A stretch of DNA of 7,636 nucleotides from Azonexus sp. (GCA_030697085.1 JAUYQT010000247.1:1-7636); one strand, 5' to 3'. Counted from the stretch's first letter, positions 1-7,186 are shown. Numbers and translations are program-made. The notes: a model not told the origin generated them from the letters alone.

Positions 1-118
1 CGGAGCAGTTGCCTCAGGCAGACCGCTGGCAGACCTTCCTGGCCTACGTGGTGGCGAAAATTACCTGTCCATTGCCGCCATGGCACCCTCCTGAACGGCT
101 TGCGATGACAGGGTAACT
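1..118. other. Unassigned left edge, possible 3' end of an upstream gene and junction with hsdS
   Basis: This stretch has no recognisable product. The + strand frame beginning at base 3 is open to a TAA at 114-116 and would encode a 37-residue C-terminal tail (starting EQLPQADRWQTFLAYV and ending ERLAMTG). I do not recognise it as HsdM, an HsdS N-terminus or a particular transposase. The frame of hsdS is closed here by TGA at 92-94. Recognisable HsdS sequence begins only around base 122, so a breakpoint (insertion, deletion or recombination end) probably lies between about 92 and 122. No terminal inverted repeat or target duplication can be judged from so little flank. Confidence 0.25.
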
Positions 119-220
119 GCCGGATTTAGGTTCATTACGCCGGGAGATATTGGGCGAGGGAAATACATCTACGCAGCCGAGCGAACCCTTAGCGAAAACG
201 GCGTAAAGCATGCTCGGCTA
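95..220 (+). other. In-frame 5' remnant of hsdS lacking a start codon
   Basis: Reading in the hsdS frame immediately after the TGA at 92-94 gives 42 codons running without a stop into the TTG at 221. From about base 122 the translation (GFRFITPGDIGRGKYI, then AERTLSENGVKHARL) has the character of the first target recognition domain of type I specificity subunits, where an 'ITPGDIG'-like strand precedes the 'GSVVVTCIGSSIGKIG' segment. No ATG, GTG or TTG occurs in these codons; ATT at 134 and 149 and ATC at 167 are only rare alternatives. It is therefore best read as formerly coding sequence whose start has been removed. Confidence 0.6.
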
Positions 221-1285
221 TTGCCAGTGGGTTCAGTCGTAGTGACCTGCATTGGTTCTTCGATTGGAAAGATTGGTCTAACGACTCAACCTTCTGCAAG
301 CAACCAGCAGATCAATGCGATAGTTACTTGCGAAAACCACGATCCAGAATATCTCTATTACCAACTTGAGTTTTACTCAGAAGCACTACAGCGGCTTGCA
401 GGAACACAGGCGGTTCCCATTGTTAATAAAACAACGTTTGAAGGGGTAACTCTTCGATTTCCTCATTTCCAAGATGAGGAAGCTGAAATCGCGGATGTCC
501 TTAATACATGGGACGCTGCAATTGCCGTCACTGAAAAACTCCTCGCCAACAGTCGCAACTGCTGGCTAGCACTGACCGGTGAGCTATTGATGCCGGTGCC
601 AATCTCTACTCAACGGCAAGCCGGTTCCTTTCCTCCATCGGTCCAAGCTGGCATTCCCAAGCTGCCACCAACGCCAAAAGGCTGGCGCAAGGTTGCCTTG
701 GGTGCGCACCTGCATGAAATCAACCGGCCCGTGAATCTGAAACCCGATACCGAGTACACGTTGGTCACGGTTCGCCGTTCGCGAGGTGGCGTCGATAAAC
801 GTAGTGTTTTGCTCGGCAGCGAGATCAAGACACCGAGCCAGTTCTTCGTGGCCGCTGGCGATTTCCTGATTTCCAAGCGTCAGATCGTTCACGGCGCCTG
901 CGGTATTGTTCCGCCCGAGCTTGATGGGGCGGTGGTTTCCAACGAATACGCCGTGCTTGGTAGCGACGGCGAAATCGACCCACGCTTTCTGCGCTATCTG
1001 TCCGAAACGACCTATTTTCAGCAGACCTGTTTCCATTCCAGCATCGGCGTGCATGTGGAAAAGATGCTGTTCCGCACCGAGCAGTGGTTGAAAAGGCCGT
1101 TCAACATTCCGCCACTCGATGAGCAGCGGCGAATCGTCGAAATTCTCGATACCTCCAGGCAACAAATGGCGTCGGCCGAACAACAGCTTTCCCTGCTCAA
1201 GGCCGAAAAACGCGCCCTGATGCAGCAACTCCTCACCGGCAAACGCCGCGTCCGTCTCCCATCCACCGAAGCCGCGAGTGCCTAA
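221..1285 (+). CDS. hsdS: Type I restriction-modification specificity subunit HsdS, 5'-truncated
   Basis: HsdS is the DNA-recognition subunit of type I restriction enzymes; its two target recognition domains (TRDs) each read half of a bipartite site while HsdM and HsdR bind to it. Numbering from the TTG at 221, residues 1-84 are the rest of TRD1 (CIGSSIGKIG, then SNQQINAIV). Residues 85-125 form the central helical spacer, 155-295 a complete TRD2 (VRRSRGGVDKRS, FLISKRQIVHGACGIVPP, SNEYAVLG), and 300-345 the C-terminal conserved helix (LDEQRRIVEILD, ending ALMQQLLTGKRRV). At 354 aa it is short of the usual ~400-450, and the homologous frame continues upstream without a start codon, so about 50-60 N-terminal residues seem lost. 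The TTG is only the first formal start and has no convincing ribosome site. Family assignment is firm. Activity is doubtful, because TRD1 is incomplete, and it may be a pseudogene. Its TAA abuts the hsdR ATG. Confidence 0.85.
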   Translation: MPVGSVVVTCIGSSIGKIGLTTQPSASNQQINAIVTCENHDPEYLYYQLEFYSEALQRLAGTQAVPIVNKTTFEGVTLRFPHFQDEEAEIADVLNTWDAAIAVTEKLLANSRNCWLALTGELLMPVPISTQRQAGSFPPSVQAGIPKLPPTPKGWRKVALGAHLHEINRPVNLKPDTEYTLVTVRRSRGGVDKRSVLLGSEIKTPSQFFVAAGDFLISKRQIVHGACGIVPPELDGAVVSNEYAVLGSDGEIDPRFLRYLSETTYFQQTCFHSSIGVHVEKMLFRTEQWLKRPFNIPPLDEQRRIVEILDTSRQQMASAEQQLSLLKAEKRALMQQLLTGKRRVRLPSTEAASA

Positions 1286-4200
1286 ATGAACGCCGTCCCG
1301 CAAACCCGCGAGCAAGTCAGCACCCACATTCCTGCCCTGCACCTGTTGTGCAATCTGGGCTGGAATTTCCTGTCGACCGCAGAATGCCTCGCCTTGCGCA
1401 GCAGCACCCGCGAGGTGGTGTTGCGGCCCCGGCTGGTGGAGGTTTTGCAGACGCGGCGCTTTGAGTACAAGGGGGCGTGGTATCCGCTGTCGCCTTCCGG
1501 TATCGAGCAGATCGTCCGCGAGTTGTCGGCGCTGAGCCTGACGGAAGGTTTGCTGCCGGCCAATGAGCGGCTGTACCAGAAGCTGGCGCTGGGCATTACC
1601 GTCACCGAGTTCATGCCGGACGGCAAGAAGCATCAGCCGACCATCGCCGTGATCGACTGGGCCGATCCGGCGGCCAATCGCTGGGAAGTGACCGAGGAAC
1701 TGGAAGTGCTGTCCACGCACGGTACGCACAGCCGGATTCCCGATCTGGTCTGTTACGTCAATGGCTTGCCGCTGGCGGTGATCGAGGCGAAGCGGCCGGA
1801 GAGCGGCAAGGCCGAGAAAGCTACGGTCGACGAGGGGATTAGCCAGAATTTGCGTAACCAGCGGCACGACGAGATTCCGCAGCTTTTTGCCTACGCTCAG
1901 TTGCTGCTGGCGGTGAACCATAGCGAAGGGCGCTACGGCACGACTTTTACGGCGGCGAAGTTCTGGGCGCGCTGGCGGGAGGAGGAGTTTACCGACGTCC
2001 AACTGGCGGAGTGGAAAATCCGGCCTTTGTCGGCAGCGACTCACGCCGCGCTGTTTGCCGACAAGCCGGCCAGCTTGCGCCATCACTTTGAGCAATTGTG
2101 GGCGCAGCCGATGTTGCCGACCGAGCAGGACCGGCTGCTGGTCGCCTTGCTAACGCCGGCCCGGCTGCTCGAATTCCTGCGCTTTTTTGTCCTGTTCGAC
2201 CGCAAGGTCGGCAAGGTCGTGGCGCGCTACCAGCAGTTTTTCGGCATCCGCGCCTTGCTCAAGCGCATCCAGCAGCGCCGGCCGGATGGCGGGCGGGAAG
2301 GCGGCATCGTCTGGCACACGACGGGCTCGGGCAAGAGTTTCACGATGGTCTTTCTGACCAAGGCGCTGGTCGTCCATGACGATCTGAAAGCCTGTCGCGT
2401 CGTGGTGGTAACTGATCGGGTCGATCTGGAAGACCAGTTGGCGCGCAATTTCATCAGCAGCGGCGCTTTTGGCTCGGCCATCGCGACCAAGAAGGAAGGC
2501 GAGAAGGCGCGGGCGCAGACCGGGCGGCAATTGGCCAAGCGCATCGGCCAGGGCGCCGAGCGCATCATTTTCACGCTGATCCACAAGTTCGCCACCGCCT
2601 CACGCCAGCCGGAGTGCTACAACCCGTCGCCGGATTTGATCGTGCTGGTCGATGAAGGCCACCGTAGCCATGGCGGCGAGACGCATGAGCGGATGAAGAA
2701 ATCCTTGCCGCTGGCGTCCTACGTGGCCTTTACCGGCACGCCGCTGTTGAAGAAGGAGAAGGCGGCCAACAAGTTCGGCCCCATCGTCCATGCCTACACC
2801 ATGCAGAAGGCGGTGGAGGATGAAACGGTGGCACCGCTGCTCTACGAGGAGCGGGTGCCGGAGCTGACGATCAACGAGGAGGCGGTGAATCGCTGGTTCG
2901 AGAAGATCACGGCCGGGTTATCCGAGGCCCAGAGCGCCGACTTGAAGAAGAAATTCGCCAACAAGCGGGCGATTTACGGCGCGGCCAACCGCATCGAGCT
3001 GATCGCCTGGGACATTGCCAGCCATTTCAGCGAGAACATCAAGAAGCTGGGCCTGGGCTTGAAAGGGCAGGTGGCGGTGTTCAGCAAGCTGGATGCGGTC
3101 CGCTACCAGGGCTATCTCGACGATACCGGGCTGGTCAACAGCGCCATCGTGATTTCGGCGCCGGATAGCCGGGAAGGCAATCTGGAAGTCGATGAAAGCA
3201 AGCTGCCCGAAGTGCAGAAATGGTGGAACGCCCATGTCGGCAATGATCAGGAAGGCTACGAGCGGCGGGTGCTGGAGGGTTTTGCCGGCGATGGCGGGCC
3301 GGACCTGTTGATCGTCGTCGACCGGCTGCTCACCGGCTTCGACGAGCCGCGCAACACGGTGCTCTACATCGACAAGCCGCTCAAGGAACACAACCTGATT
3401 CAGGCCATTGCCCGCGTCAATCGGCTGCATGAGGCCAAGCGTTACGGGATTCTGGTCGATTACCGGGGCATCCTGAAGGAGCTGGATACCGCCGTGAAGG
3501 CTTACCAGGATCTGGAGGCGCGCACCCAGGGCGGCTACGATCTGGCCGACATCGAGGGGCTGTATCAGCAGTTCAGCAGCGAGTACAAGCAGTTGCCGGG
3601 CTTGCATCATGATCTGTGGGCGATCTTTGCCGAGGTGAAGAATAGGCGAGACCTGGAGCAATACCGCCACGTATTGATGCCGAAGTACGCCGAGGACGAG
3701 GAGGGCCAAAGCTACGACACCCGCCAGAAGCTGCGTGATGATTTCTACGCGGCGCTGACGAAGTTTGGCCTGTGCCTGCAAACGGCACTGGCGTCGCGCA
3801 GCTTCTACGAGGATCACACTTTTTCGGAAGCCAAATTGGCGACCTACAAGGAAGACCTGCGCTTCTTCACCAGCCTGCGCCAGATTGCCCGGCAGGATGC
3901 GCTGGAAACCGTCGATTACAGCGTCTACGAAGAACAGATTCGCCGCATGGTGGACAAGCAGGTGATCGGCCGGGAGGTGCGCGAGCCGGCGGGGGTTTAT
4001 GTCGTGCACAAGCTGGGTGGCGACGATCCGGAGAACTGGAGCGAGGAAAAGACCCGCAATGAGACGGACATGATCCGCACCCGCCTGAAAAAGACCATCG
4101 AGCAGGATCTGGCCGATGATCCCTACGCCCAGAAAGTGTTCGCTGAGCTGCTGAAGGAGGCGATTGCCGCGGCGGAGGCGATGTTCGAGCACCCGGTGAA

Positions 4201-4564
4201 GCAGTACGCGCTGTTCAGGAAATTCGCGGAACAGGTGGAAAACCGGGAACTGGCGGGCGTGCCCGATGTGTTTGCCGGCCAGGCCCACGCCCGGGCCTAT
4301 TTCGGGATTTTCCGGCTGGTGCTGGGTGAGGGGGAGTTTGTCCAGGGTGAAGAAGGGGCGTATGTCGAGGAAGCCCGGTTGATCGACCAGATCGTCCGCG
4401 ATGCGGTGGCCGAGAATTCGCTGAATCCACAGAACATCGAGGCGGCGATCCGTAAAGCGCTGCTACCTCGTTTGTTCGGGTTGATGGGGCTGGAGCGGGC
4501 GAAAAATGTCATCGAGCAGGTGATACAGGTGACCCGAGTCGGCTTGAGTCGCGGCGGCTTCTGA
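1286..4564 (+). CDS. hsdR: Type I restriction endonuclease subunit R (HsdR)
   Basis: HsdR is the ATP-dependent translocase and nuclease subunit that cuts unmethylated DNA as part of the HsdR2M2S complex. The 1092-residue product has the expected order. An N-terminal PD-(D/E)xK nuclease has D153 in SRIPDLV and E167/K169 in AVIEAKR. An SF2 helicase pair follows, with Walker A HTTGSGKS at 344-351, a DEAD-like box VDEGH at 455-459 and TGTP at 483-486. The second lobe has LLTGFDEP at 681-688 and motif VI QAIARVNR at 706-713. The rest is a long helical C-terminal region that in this family contacts HsdS/HsdM. All catalytic residues I can check are present and the length is normal, so the gene looks intact. 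The ATG directly follows the hsdS stop (TAA then ATG), implying translational coupling; the next gene starts one base after its TGA. No hsdM lies in the window. Confidence 0.97.
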   Translation: MNAVPQTREQVSTHIPALHLLCNLGWNFLSTAECLALRSSTREVVLRPRLVEVLQTRRFEYKGAWYPLSPSGIEQIVRELSALSLTEGLLPANERLYQKLALGITVTEFMPDGKKHQPTIAVIDWADPAANRWEVTEELEVLSTHGTHSRIPDLVCYVNGLPLAVIEAKRPESGKAEKATVDEGISQNLRNQRHDEIPQLFAYAQLLLAVNHSEGRYGTTFTAAKFWARWREEEFTDVQLAEWKIRPLSAATHAALFADKPASLRHHFEQLWAQPMLPTEQDRLLVALLTPARLLEFLRFFVLFDRKVGKVVARYQQFFGIRALLKRIQQRRPDGGREGGIVWHTTGSGKSFTMVFLTKALVVHDDLKACRVVVVTDRVDLEDQLARNFISSGAFGSAIATKKEGEKARAQTGRQLAKRIGQGAERIIFTLIHKFATASRQPECYNPSPDLIVLVDEGHRSHGGETHERMKKSLPLASYVAFTGTPLLKKEKAANKFGPIVHAYTMQKAVEDETVAPLLYEERVPELTINEEAVNRWFEKITAGLSEAQSADLKKKFANKRAIYGAANRIELIAWDIASHFSENIKKLGLGLKGQVAVFSKLDAVRYQGYLDDTGLVNSAIVISAPDSREGNLEVDESKLPEVQKWWNAHVGNDQEGYERRVLEGFAGDGGPDLLIVVDRLLTGFDEPRNTVLYIDKPLKEHNLIQAIARVNRLHEAKRYGILVDYRGILKELDTAVKAYQDLEARTQGGYDLADIEGLYQQFSSEYKQLPGLHHDLWAIFAEVKNRRDLEQYRHVLMPKYAEDEEGQSYDTRQKLRDDFYAALTKFGLCLQTALASRSFYEDHTFSEAKLATYKEDLRFFTSLRQIARQDALETVDYSVYEEQIRRMVDKQVIGREVREPAGVYVVHKLGGDDPENWSEEKTRNETDMIRTRLKKTIEQDLADDPYAQKVFAELLKEAIAAAEAMFEHPVKQYALFRKFAEQVENRELAGVPDVFAGQAHARAYFGIFRLVLGEGEFVQGEEGAYVEEARLIDQIVRDAVAENSLNPQNIEAAIRKALLPRLFGLMGLERAKNVIEQVIQVTRVGLSRGGF

Positions 4565-4565
4565 G

Positions 4566-5291
4566 ATGCAACGCAGTATTCGCTATGGCGATGCGCGGAT
4601 CGCCTTTGCCATTCGCTTTGTGCCGAAGCCGCGCCGTCGGATCACGATCCACGTCCTGCCGGAAGGTTCGGTCCGCGTCGATGCGCCGGAGGATGCAACG
4701 CCGGAAGCGGTGATCGCGGCCGTGCGGCGGCGCGCCCGCTGGTTGTGGAATGAGCTGGAAGCCCGCCGCGAACGCTGCCTGCATGTCCTGCCGCGAGAGT
4801 ACGTCAGCGGCGAGAGCCACTTCTACCTGGGCCGGCGCCATATGCTGAAGGTGGAACTAGTCGAGGGTGGGAAAACCAGCGTCAAACTGCTGCGTGGCAA
4901 GTTGCTTGTCGCCGTGCAGCGCCGGGATCTTTTGCTTGTTCGCGCGTCTTTGGAGGATTGGTATCGGCACCGGGCGCGGGAGGTTTTCGCCCGGCGCTTG
5001 GCTGAACTTGCACCGCGCTTGCCCTGGTTATCAGCGGCGCCGAACTTCCGTTTGCTCAACATGCGCACGCAGTGGGGGAGTTGCTCGCCATCCGGCGAAC
5101 TCGTGCTTAACCCGCAGTTGGTCAAGGCCCCACGGATCTGCATCGATTACGTGATCTATCATGAGTTATGCCATCTGCGAGAGCATAACCACAGTCCGGA
5201 GTATTATCGCCTGCTGGAATCCGTGATGCCTGACTGGGCATTGCACAAGAAGATGCTCGATAGCTTGGCGGAAGCGCTATTGAATCGATAG
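4566..5291 (+). CDS. YgjP/DUF45-type (SprT-like, M48-related) zinc metallopeptidase
   Basis: This 241-residue protein belongs to the YgjP-like (DUF45, WLM-related) predicted metallopeptidases. The zinc-binding signature is HELCH at 199-203 with E200 as the likely catalytic base; H209 in the following EHNHSPEYY is the probable third ligand. The family hallmark QWGSCSPSGELVLNP occurs from residue 169, and the C-terminus has the typical MPDW segment (221-224) followed by a helix. There is no signal peptide or membrane segment, so it should be cytoplasmic. Its ATG lies one base after the hsdR stop (TGAGATG), so it is almost certainly translated from the hsdS-hsdR message. Genes of this family are often found next to type I hsdR. 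A role in turnover of the restriction complex or another defence-linked proteolysis is only inference, since substrates are not established. Confidence 0.92.
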   Translation: MQRSIRYGDARIAFAIRFVPKPRRRITIHVLPEGSVRVDAPEDATPEAVIAAVRRRARWLWNELEARRERCLHVLPREYVSGESHFYLGRRHMLKVELVEGGKTSVKLLRGKLLVAVQRRDLLLVRASLEDWYRHRAREVFARRLAELAPRLPWLSAAPNFRLLNMRTQWGSCSPSGELVLNPQLVKAPRICIDYVIYHELCHLREHNHSPEYYRLLESVMPDWALHKKMLDSLAEALLNR

Positions 5292-5380
5292 GCTTCTGCT
5301 CAGCTCGTATATCAGCGTCACTTTCTGTGTCATCTAACAGCTTGTCGTCGCTTGATGGAATAGTTGTGAACTTTCAGAAA

Positions 5381-5409
5381 TTGAAATAGCTCCCATCAGA
5401 AGCTATTTT
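5381..5409 (+). promoter_or_regulatory. Candidate sigma70-type promoter for gpx
   Basis: TTGAAA at 5381-5386 (5 of 6 matches to TTGACA) and TATTTT at 5404-5409 (4 of 6 matches to TATAAT) are separated by exactly 17 bases. Transcription would begin near 5415-5417 and leave a leader of roughly 78 bases before the GTG at 5494. Both boxes overlap the arms of the inverted repeat at 5384-5408. The match was found by eye in an AT-rich stretch, so chance is possible. Confidence 0.35.
5384..5408. repeat. 8-bp inverted repeat AAATAGCT / AGCTATTT with 9-base spacer
   Basis: AAATAGCT at 5384-5391 is the exact reverse complement of AGCTATTT at 5401-5408; a G-T pair (5383 with 5409) could extend the stem. 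The arms coincide with the -35 and -10 boxes of the candidate promoter, the geometry expected of a repressor operator. As RNA it would form a weak, AT-rich hairpin, and an alternative reading is a poor terminator for the upstream operon. Confidence 0.45.
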
Positions 5410-5483
5410 CATATGGCAATTCAGCACGTTCGCAGAAGCAGGCGTTTTCCAGGTGGCTATTAGCCCCGTTAATTACCGAAAAA

Positions 5484-5488
5484 AGAGG
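5484..5488 (+). promoter_or_regulatory. Ribosome-binding site of gpx
   Basis: AGAGG lies five bases before the GTG at 5494. It supports this GTG as the start, and the translation begins at the position expected for the family (a short N-terminal strand before the LDG turn). Confidence 0.6.
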
Positions 5489-5493
5489 TCATC

Positions 5494-6042
5494 GTGAATC
5501 ACTTTTTATATGACATACCACTCAATCAACTTGATGGAACTTCAACTTCTCTAGCCGGGTTCAAGGGGCAAGTGTTGTTGATTGTGAACCTTGCTTCTCA
5601 GTGCGGATTCACGCCGCAATATGCCGGACTTGAAAATTTGTTTGAACGCTATCGTGAGCGCGGCTTGCAGGTTCTCGGTTTTCCCTGCAATGATTTTGCT
5701 GGTCAGGAACCGGGCGGGGCTGAGGAGATTCAGAATTTTTGCTCGAGCAAGTTCAATGTCCAGTTCCCACTGTTCGAGAAAATCAATATCAATAGCGAAC
5801 CCAGGCATCCTCTGTATGCCTTGTTAATAAAGGCTCAGCCCACTGCGCTTGCTCCGGTCAACAGCGATTTACGGGCAAAATTGGCCGAGTATCAATTCTT
5901 GCCCAAGCAGGAGAGCGATGTCCTGTGGAATTTCGAGAAATTTATCGTCAGTCGCGATGGCCAGATCCTAAACCGCTTTTCGCCTGATACCACGCCAGAT
6001 GATCCCCGCCTGATTGCCGCCATTGAGACAGCGTTGGGCTGA
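5494..6042 (+). CDS. gpx: Glutathione peroxidase family thiol peroxidase (Cys type)
   Basis: The 182-residue product is a thioredoxin-fold peroxidase of the glutathione peroxidase family, which reduces hydrogen peroxide and organic hydroperoxides. The peroxidatic cysteine is C37 in NLASQCGFTPQY. The rest of the catalytic tetrad is present as Q71 in the FPCNDFAGQEPG segment and W145-N146 in WNFEKF. The protein uses cysteine, not selenocysteine: C37 is a normal Cys codon. Further cysteines at 65 and 83 (NFCSSKF) could resolve the disulfide. Many bacterial members use thioredoxin rather than glutathione, so the reductant is undetermined. It is somewhat longer than the ~160-residue norm because of a loop at about 114-141 before the WNF motif. 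No signal peptide is seen, so it should be cytoplasmic. The start is a GTG with AGAGG upstream. A methyltransferase gene follows after 21 bases, probably in the same transcript. Confidence 0.95.
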   Translation: MNHFLYDIPLNQLDGTSTSLAGFKGQVLLIVNLASQCGFTPQYAGLENLFERYRERGLQVLGFPCNDFAGQEPGGAEEIQNFCSSKFNVQFPLFEKININSEPRHPLYALLIKAQPTALAPVNSDLRAKLAEYQFLPKQESDVLWNFEKFIVSRDGQILNRFSPDTTPDDPRLIAAIETALG

Positions 6043-6063
6043 GCAAGACTGACACTGACAAAT

Positions 6064-7101
6064 ATGCCGACGAAAACAATGCCCCGGGTACCTAAACCTG
6101 ATGTTTGCCAGCCGACAGGCTCAGCAGAGCTGGCCATGCTGGATGTTTATATGCCGATGATGAAATCGTCGGCGATTATCTCGGCCGGGCGTTTGGGACT
6201 GTTTGAGGCATTGGCCACGGGCCCGCTTTCGGTTCAGCAACTGGCCGAGAAAATTCACTCGAGTGCCAAGGGTACGGCAACGCTGGTAGATTTTTTGATC
6301 GCCTTGGGCTACCTGGAAAAGCAGGGGGAGCTTTTGGCGAATACGAGCAGTACGCAACGTTGGTTTACCAGCCTGGGTCAGGTTGATTACACCCCGGGTT
6401 TGCTCTGGACGCACGAAGCATGGCCGATGATGGGTGGTTTGGCGGAAGCTGTCCGTAGTGGCCATCCGGAGAAAACCCTGTGGGATGCCATGGTGACGCA
6501 ATCACATCTGGGTGAATTGTTTTCGTCGTATATGGCCGCTTTTGCCTCAGACCTGGGGCCGGATTTGCTCAAACACATTCCAGTTTCGTCTGGGCAGCAT
6601 CGGTTGCTTGACCTCGGTGGCTCGCATGGCCTGCATTCAATCCGCTTTTGCCAGCGCGATCCACAACTTAGCGCTGTTATCGTTGATTTACCCAGTGCCT
6701 TGACGGATACCGATGCGACCATCGCGCAAGAGCAGCTTTCGGAACGTATTCGTCTGGTTCCCGGGGATTTGCAAGAGATGGATTGGGGGCGCGAATATGA
6801 TCTGGTGTTTTATCTCTCAGTCGCCCATAACCATACGGCAGATGAGAATCGCCACATCATCGAGCGAATAAGCAAAGCCCTTGGTCAGGGTGGCTTGCTG
6901 GTCATTCATGAGTACCTGGCCGAAGCGCCGCTTGATGCCCTTGATGCTGCATTTCGTCTGACTCTGCTCATCGAAACCGGCACCCAGACCTATTCCTACG
7001 CAGATTATTGTCATTGGTTAACGTTGGCCGGATTTGAGTCGATTGAACGGATTGATCTGAATCCACGGCAAAAAGGCTCGTTGATTCTGGCGCGGCGTTA
7101 A
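6064..7101 (+). CDS. SAM-dependent O-methyltransferase-family protein with N-terminal dimerisation domain
   Basis: The 345-residue protein has the two-domain layout of the Methyltransf_2 / hydroxyneurosporene-type O-methyltransferases. A winged-helix dimerisation domain spans about residues 35-100 (ISAGRLGLFEALATGPLSVQ, LVDFLIALGYLEKQGEL). A Rossmann methyltransferase domain follows from ~178. The SAM-binding motif is LLDLGGSHG at 181-189, with D208 in VVDLP as the likely ribose-binding acid and GD at 234-235. The segment YDLVFYLSVAHNHTADEN (245-262) occupies the place of the usual catalytic 'LHHW' region; H255 or H257 is the candidate general base. The substrate cannot be read from sequence; small hydroxylated aromatic or isoprenoid compounds are typical of the family. 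The chosen ATG has only a weak ribosome site; an in-frame ATG at 6136 is an alternative. It sits 21 bases after gpx in the same direction. Confidence 0.85.
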   Translation: MPTKTMPRVPKPDVCQPTGSAELAMLDVYMPMMKSSAIISAGRLGLFEALATGPLSVQQLAEKIHSSAKGTATLVDFLIALGYLEKQGELLANTSSTQRWFTSLGQVDYTPGLLWTHEAWPMMGGLAEAVRSGHPEKTLWDAMVTQSHLGELFSSYMAAFASDLGPDLLKHIPVSSGQHRLLDLGGSHGLHSIRFCQRDPQLSAVIVDLPSALTDTDATIAQEQLSERIRLVPGDLQEMDWGREYDLVFYLSVAHNHTADENRHIIERISKALGQGGLLVIHEYLAEAPLDALDAAFRLTLLIETGTQTYSYADYCHWLTLAGFESIERIDLNPRQKGSLILARR

Positions 7102-7186
7102 CGCCAGGGCACCAGGGGGTTTCCTCGGTCGCTAGCTATTCAAAGATTGCCGCCTGCGTTGAACCGTTCGCGGTGCACATGAACTC
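7102..7186. other. Intergenic region between convergent genes
   Basis: These 85 bases separate the methyltransferase stop from the stop of the minus-strand small gene. A perfect 12-bp palindrome GGCGTTAACGCC (7094-7105) spans the methyltransferase stop codon, but it is not followed by a T-run. I see no convincing intrinsic terminator for either gene. Confidence 0.5.

Larger units (their letters stand above)
5292..5493. other. Intergenic region upstream of glutathione peroxidase
   Basis: About 200 bases without a supported gene, more AT-rich than the flanking coding sequence. It contains a candidate promoter with an overlapping inverted repeat (listed separately) and the ribosome-binding site of the peroxidase gene. 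No tRNA-like fold or GC-rich stem followed by a T-run is visible, so termination of the hsdR-metallopeptidase transcript is not clearly explained unless the AT-rich dyad at 5384-5408 serves that role. Confidence 0.6.

Noticed and set aside
1..118. Insertion sequence end at the left edge
   Set aside because: The short open tail and the break in hsdS are suggestive, but no terminal inverted repeat, target duplication or recognisable transposase motif is visible in the available sequence.
584..2095. Long minus-strand open frame (503 codons) opposite hsdS and hsdR
   Set aside because: It lies antisense across two well-supported genes, has an Arg/Gln/Leu-rich composition typical of the reverse of GC-rich coding DNA, and matches no family I know.
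2918..4288. Long minus-strand open frame (456 codons) opposite hsdR
   Set aside because: It is fully contained in hsdR, whose motifs are intact on the + strand; the antisense translation is low-complexity Leu/Gln/Arg-rich and looks like a shadow frame.
5494..5827. Possible selenocysteine form of the glutathione peroxidase
   Set aside because: The catalytic position is an ordinary Cys codon (C37) and there is no in-frame TGA, so no selenocysteine insertion is needed.
7094..7105. Perfect palindrome GGCGTTAACGCC over the methyltransferase stop codon
   Set aside because: It could form only a 4-bp stem with a TTAA loop and has no T-run, so it is not a credible terminator; a 12-bp palindrome can occur by chance.
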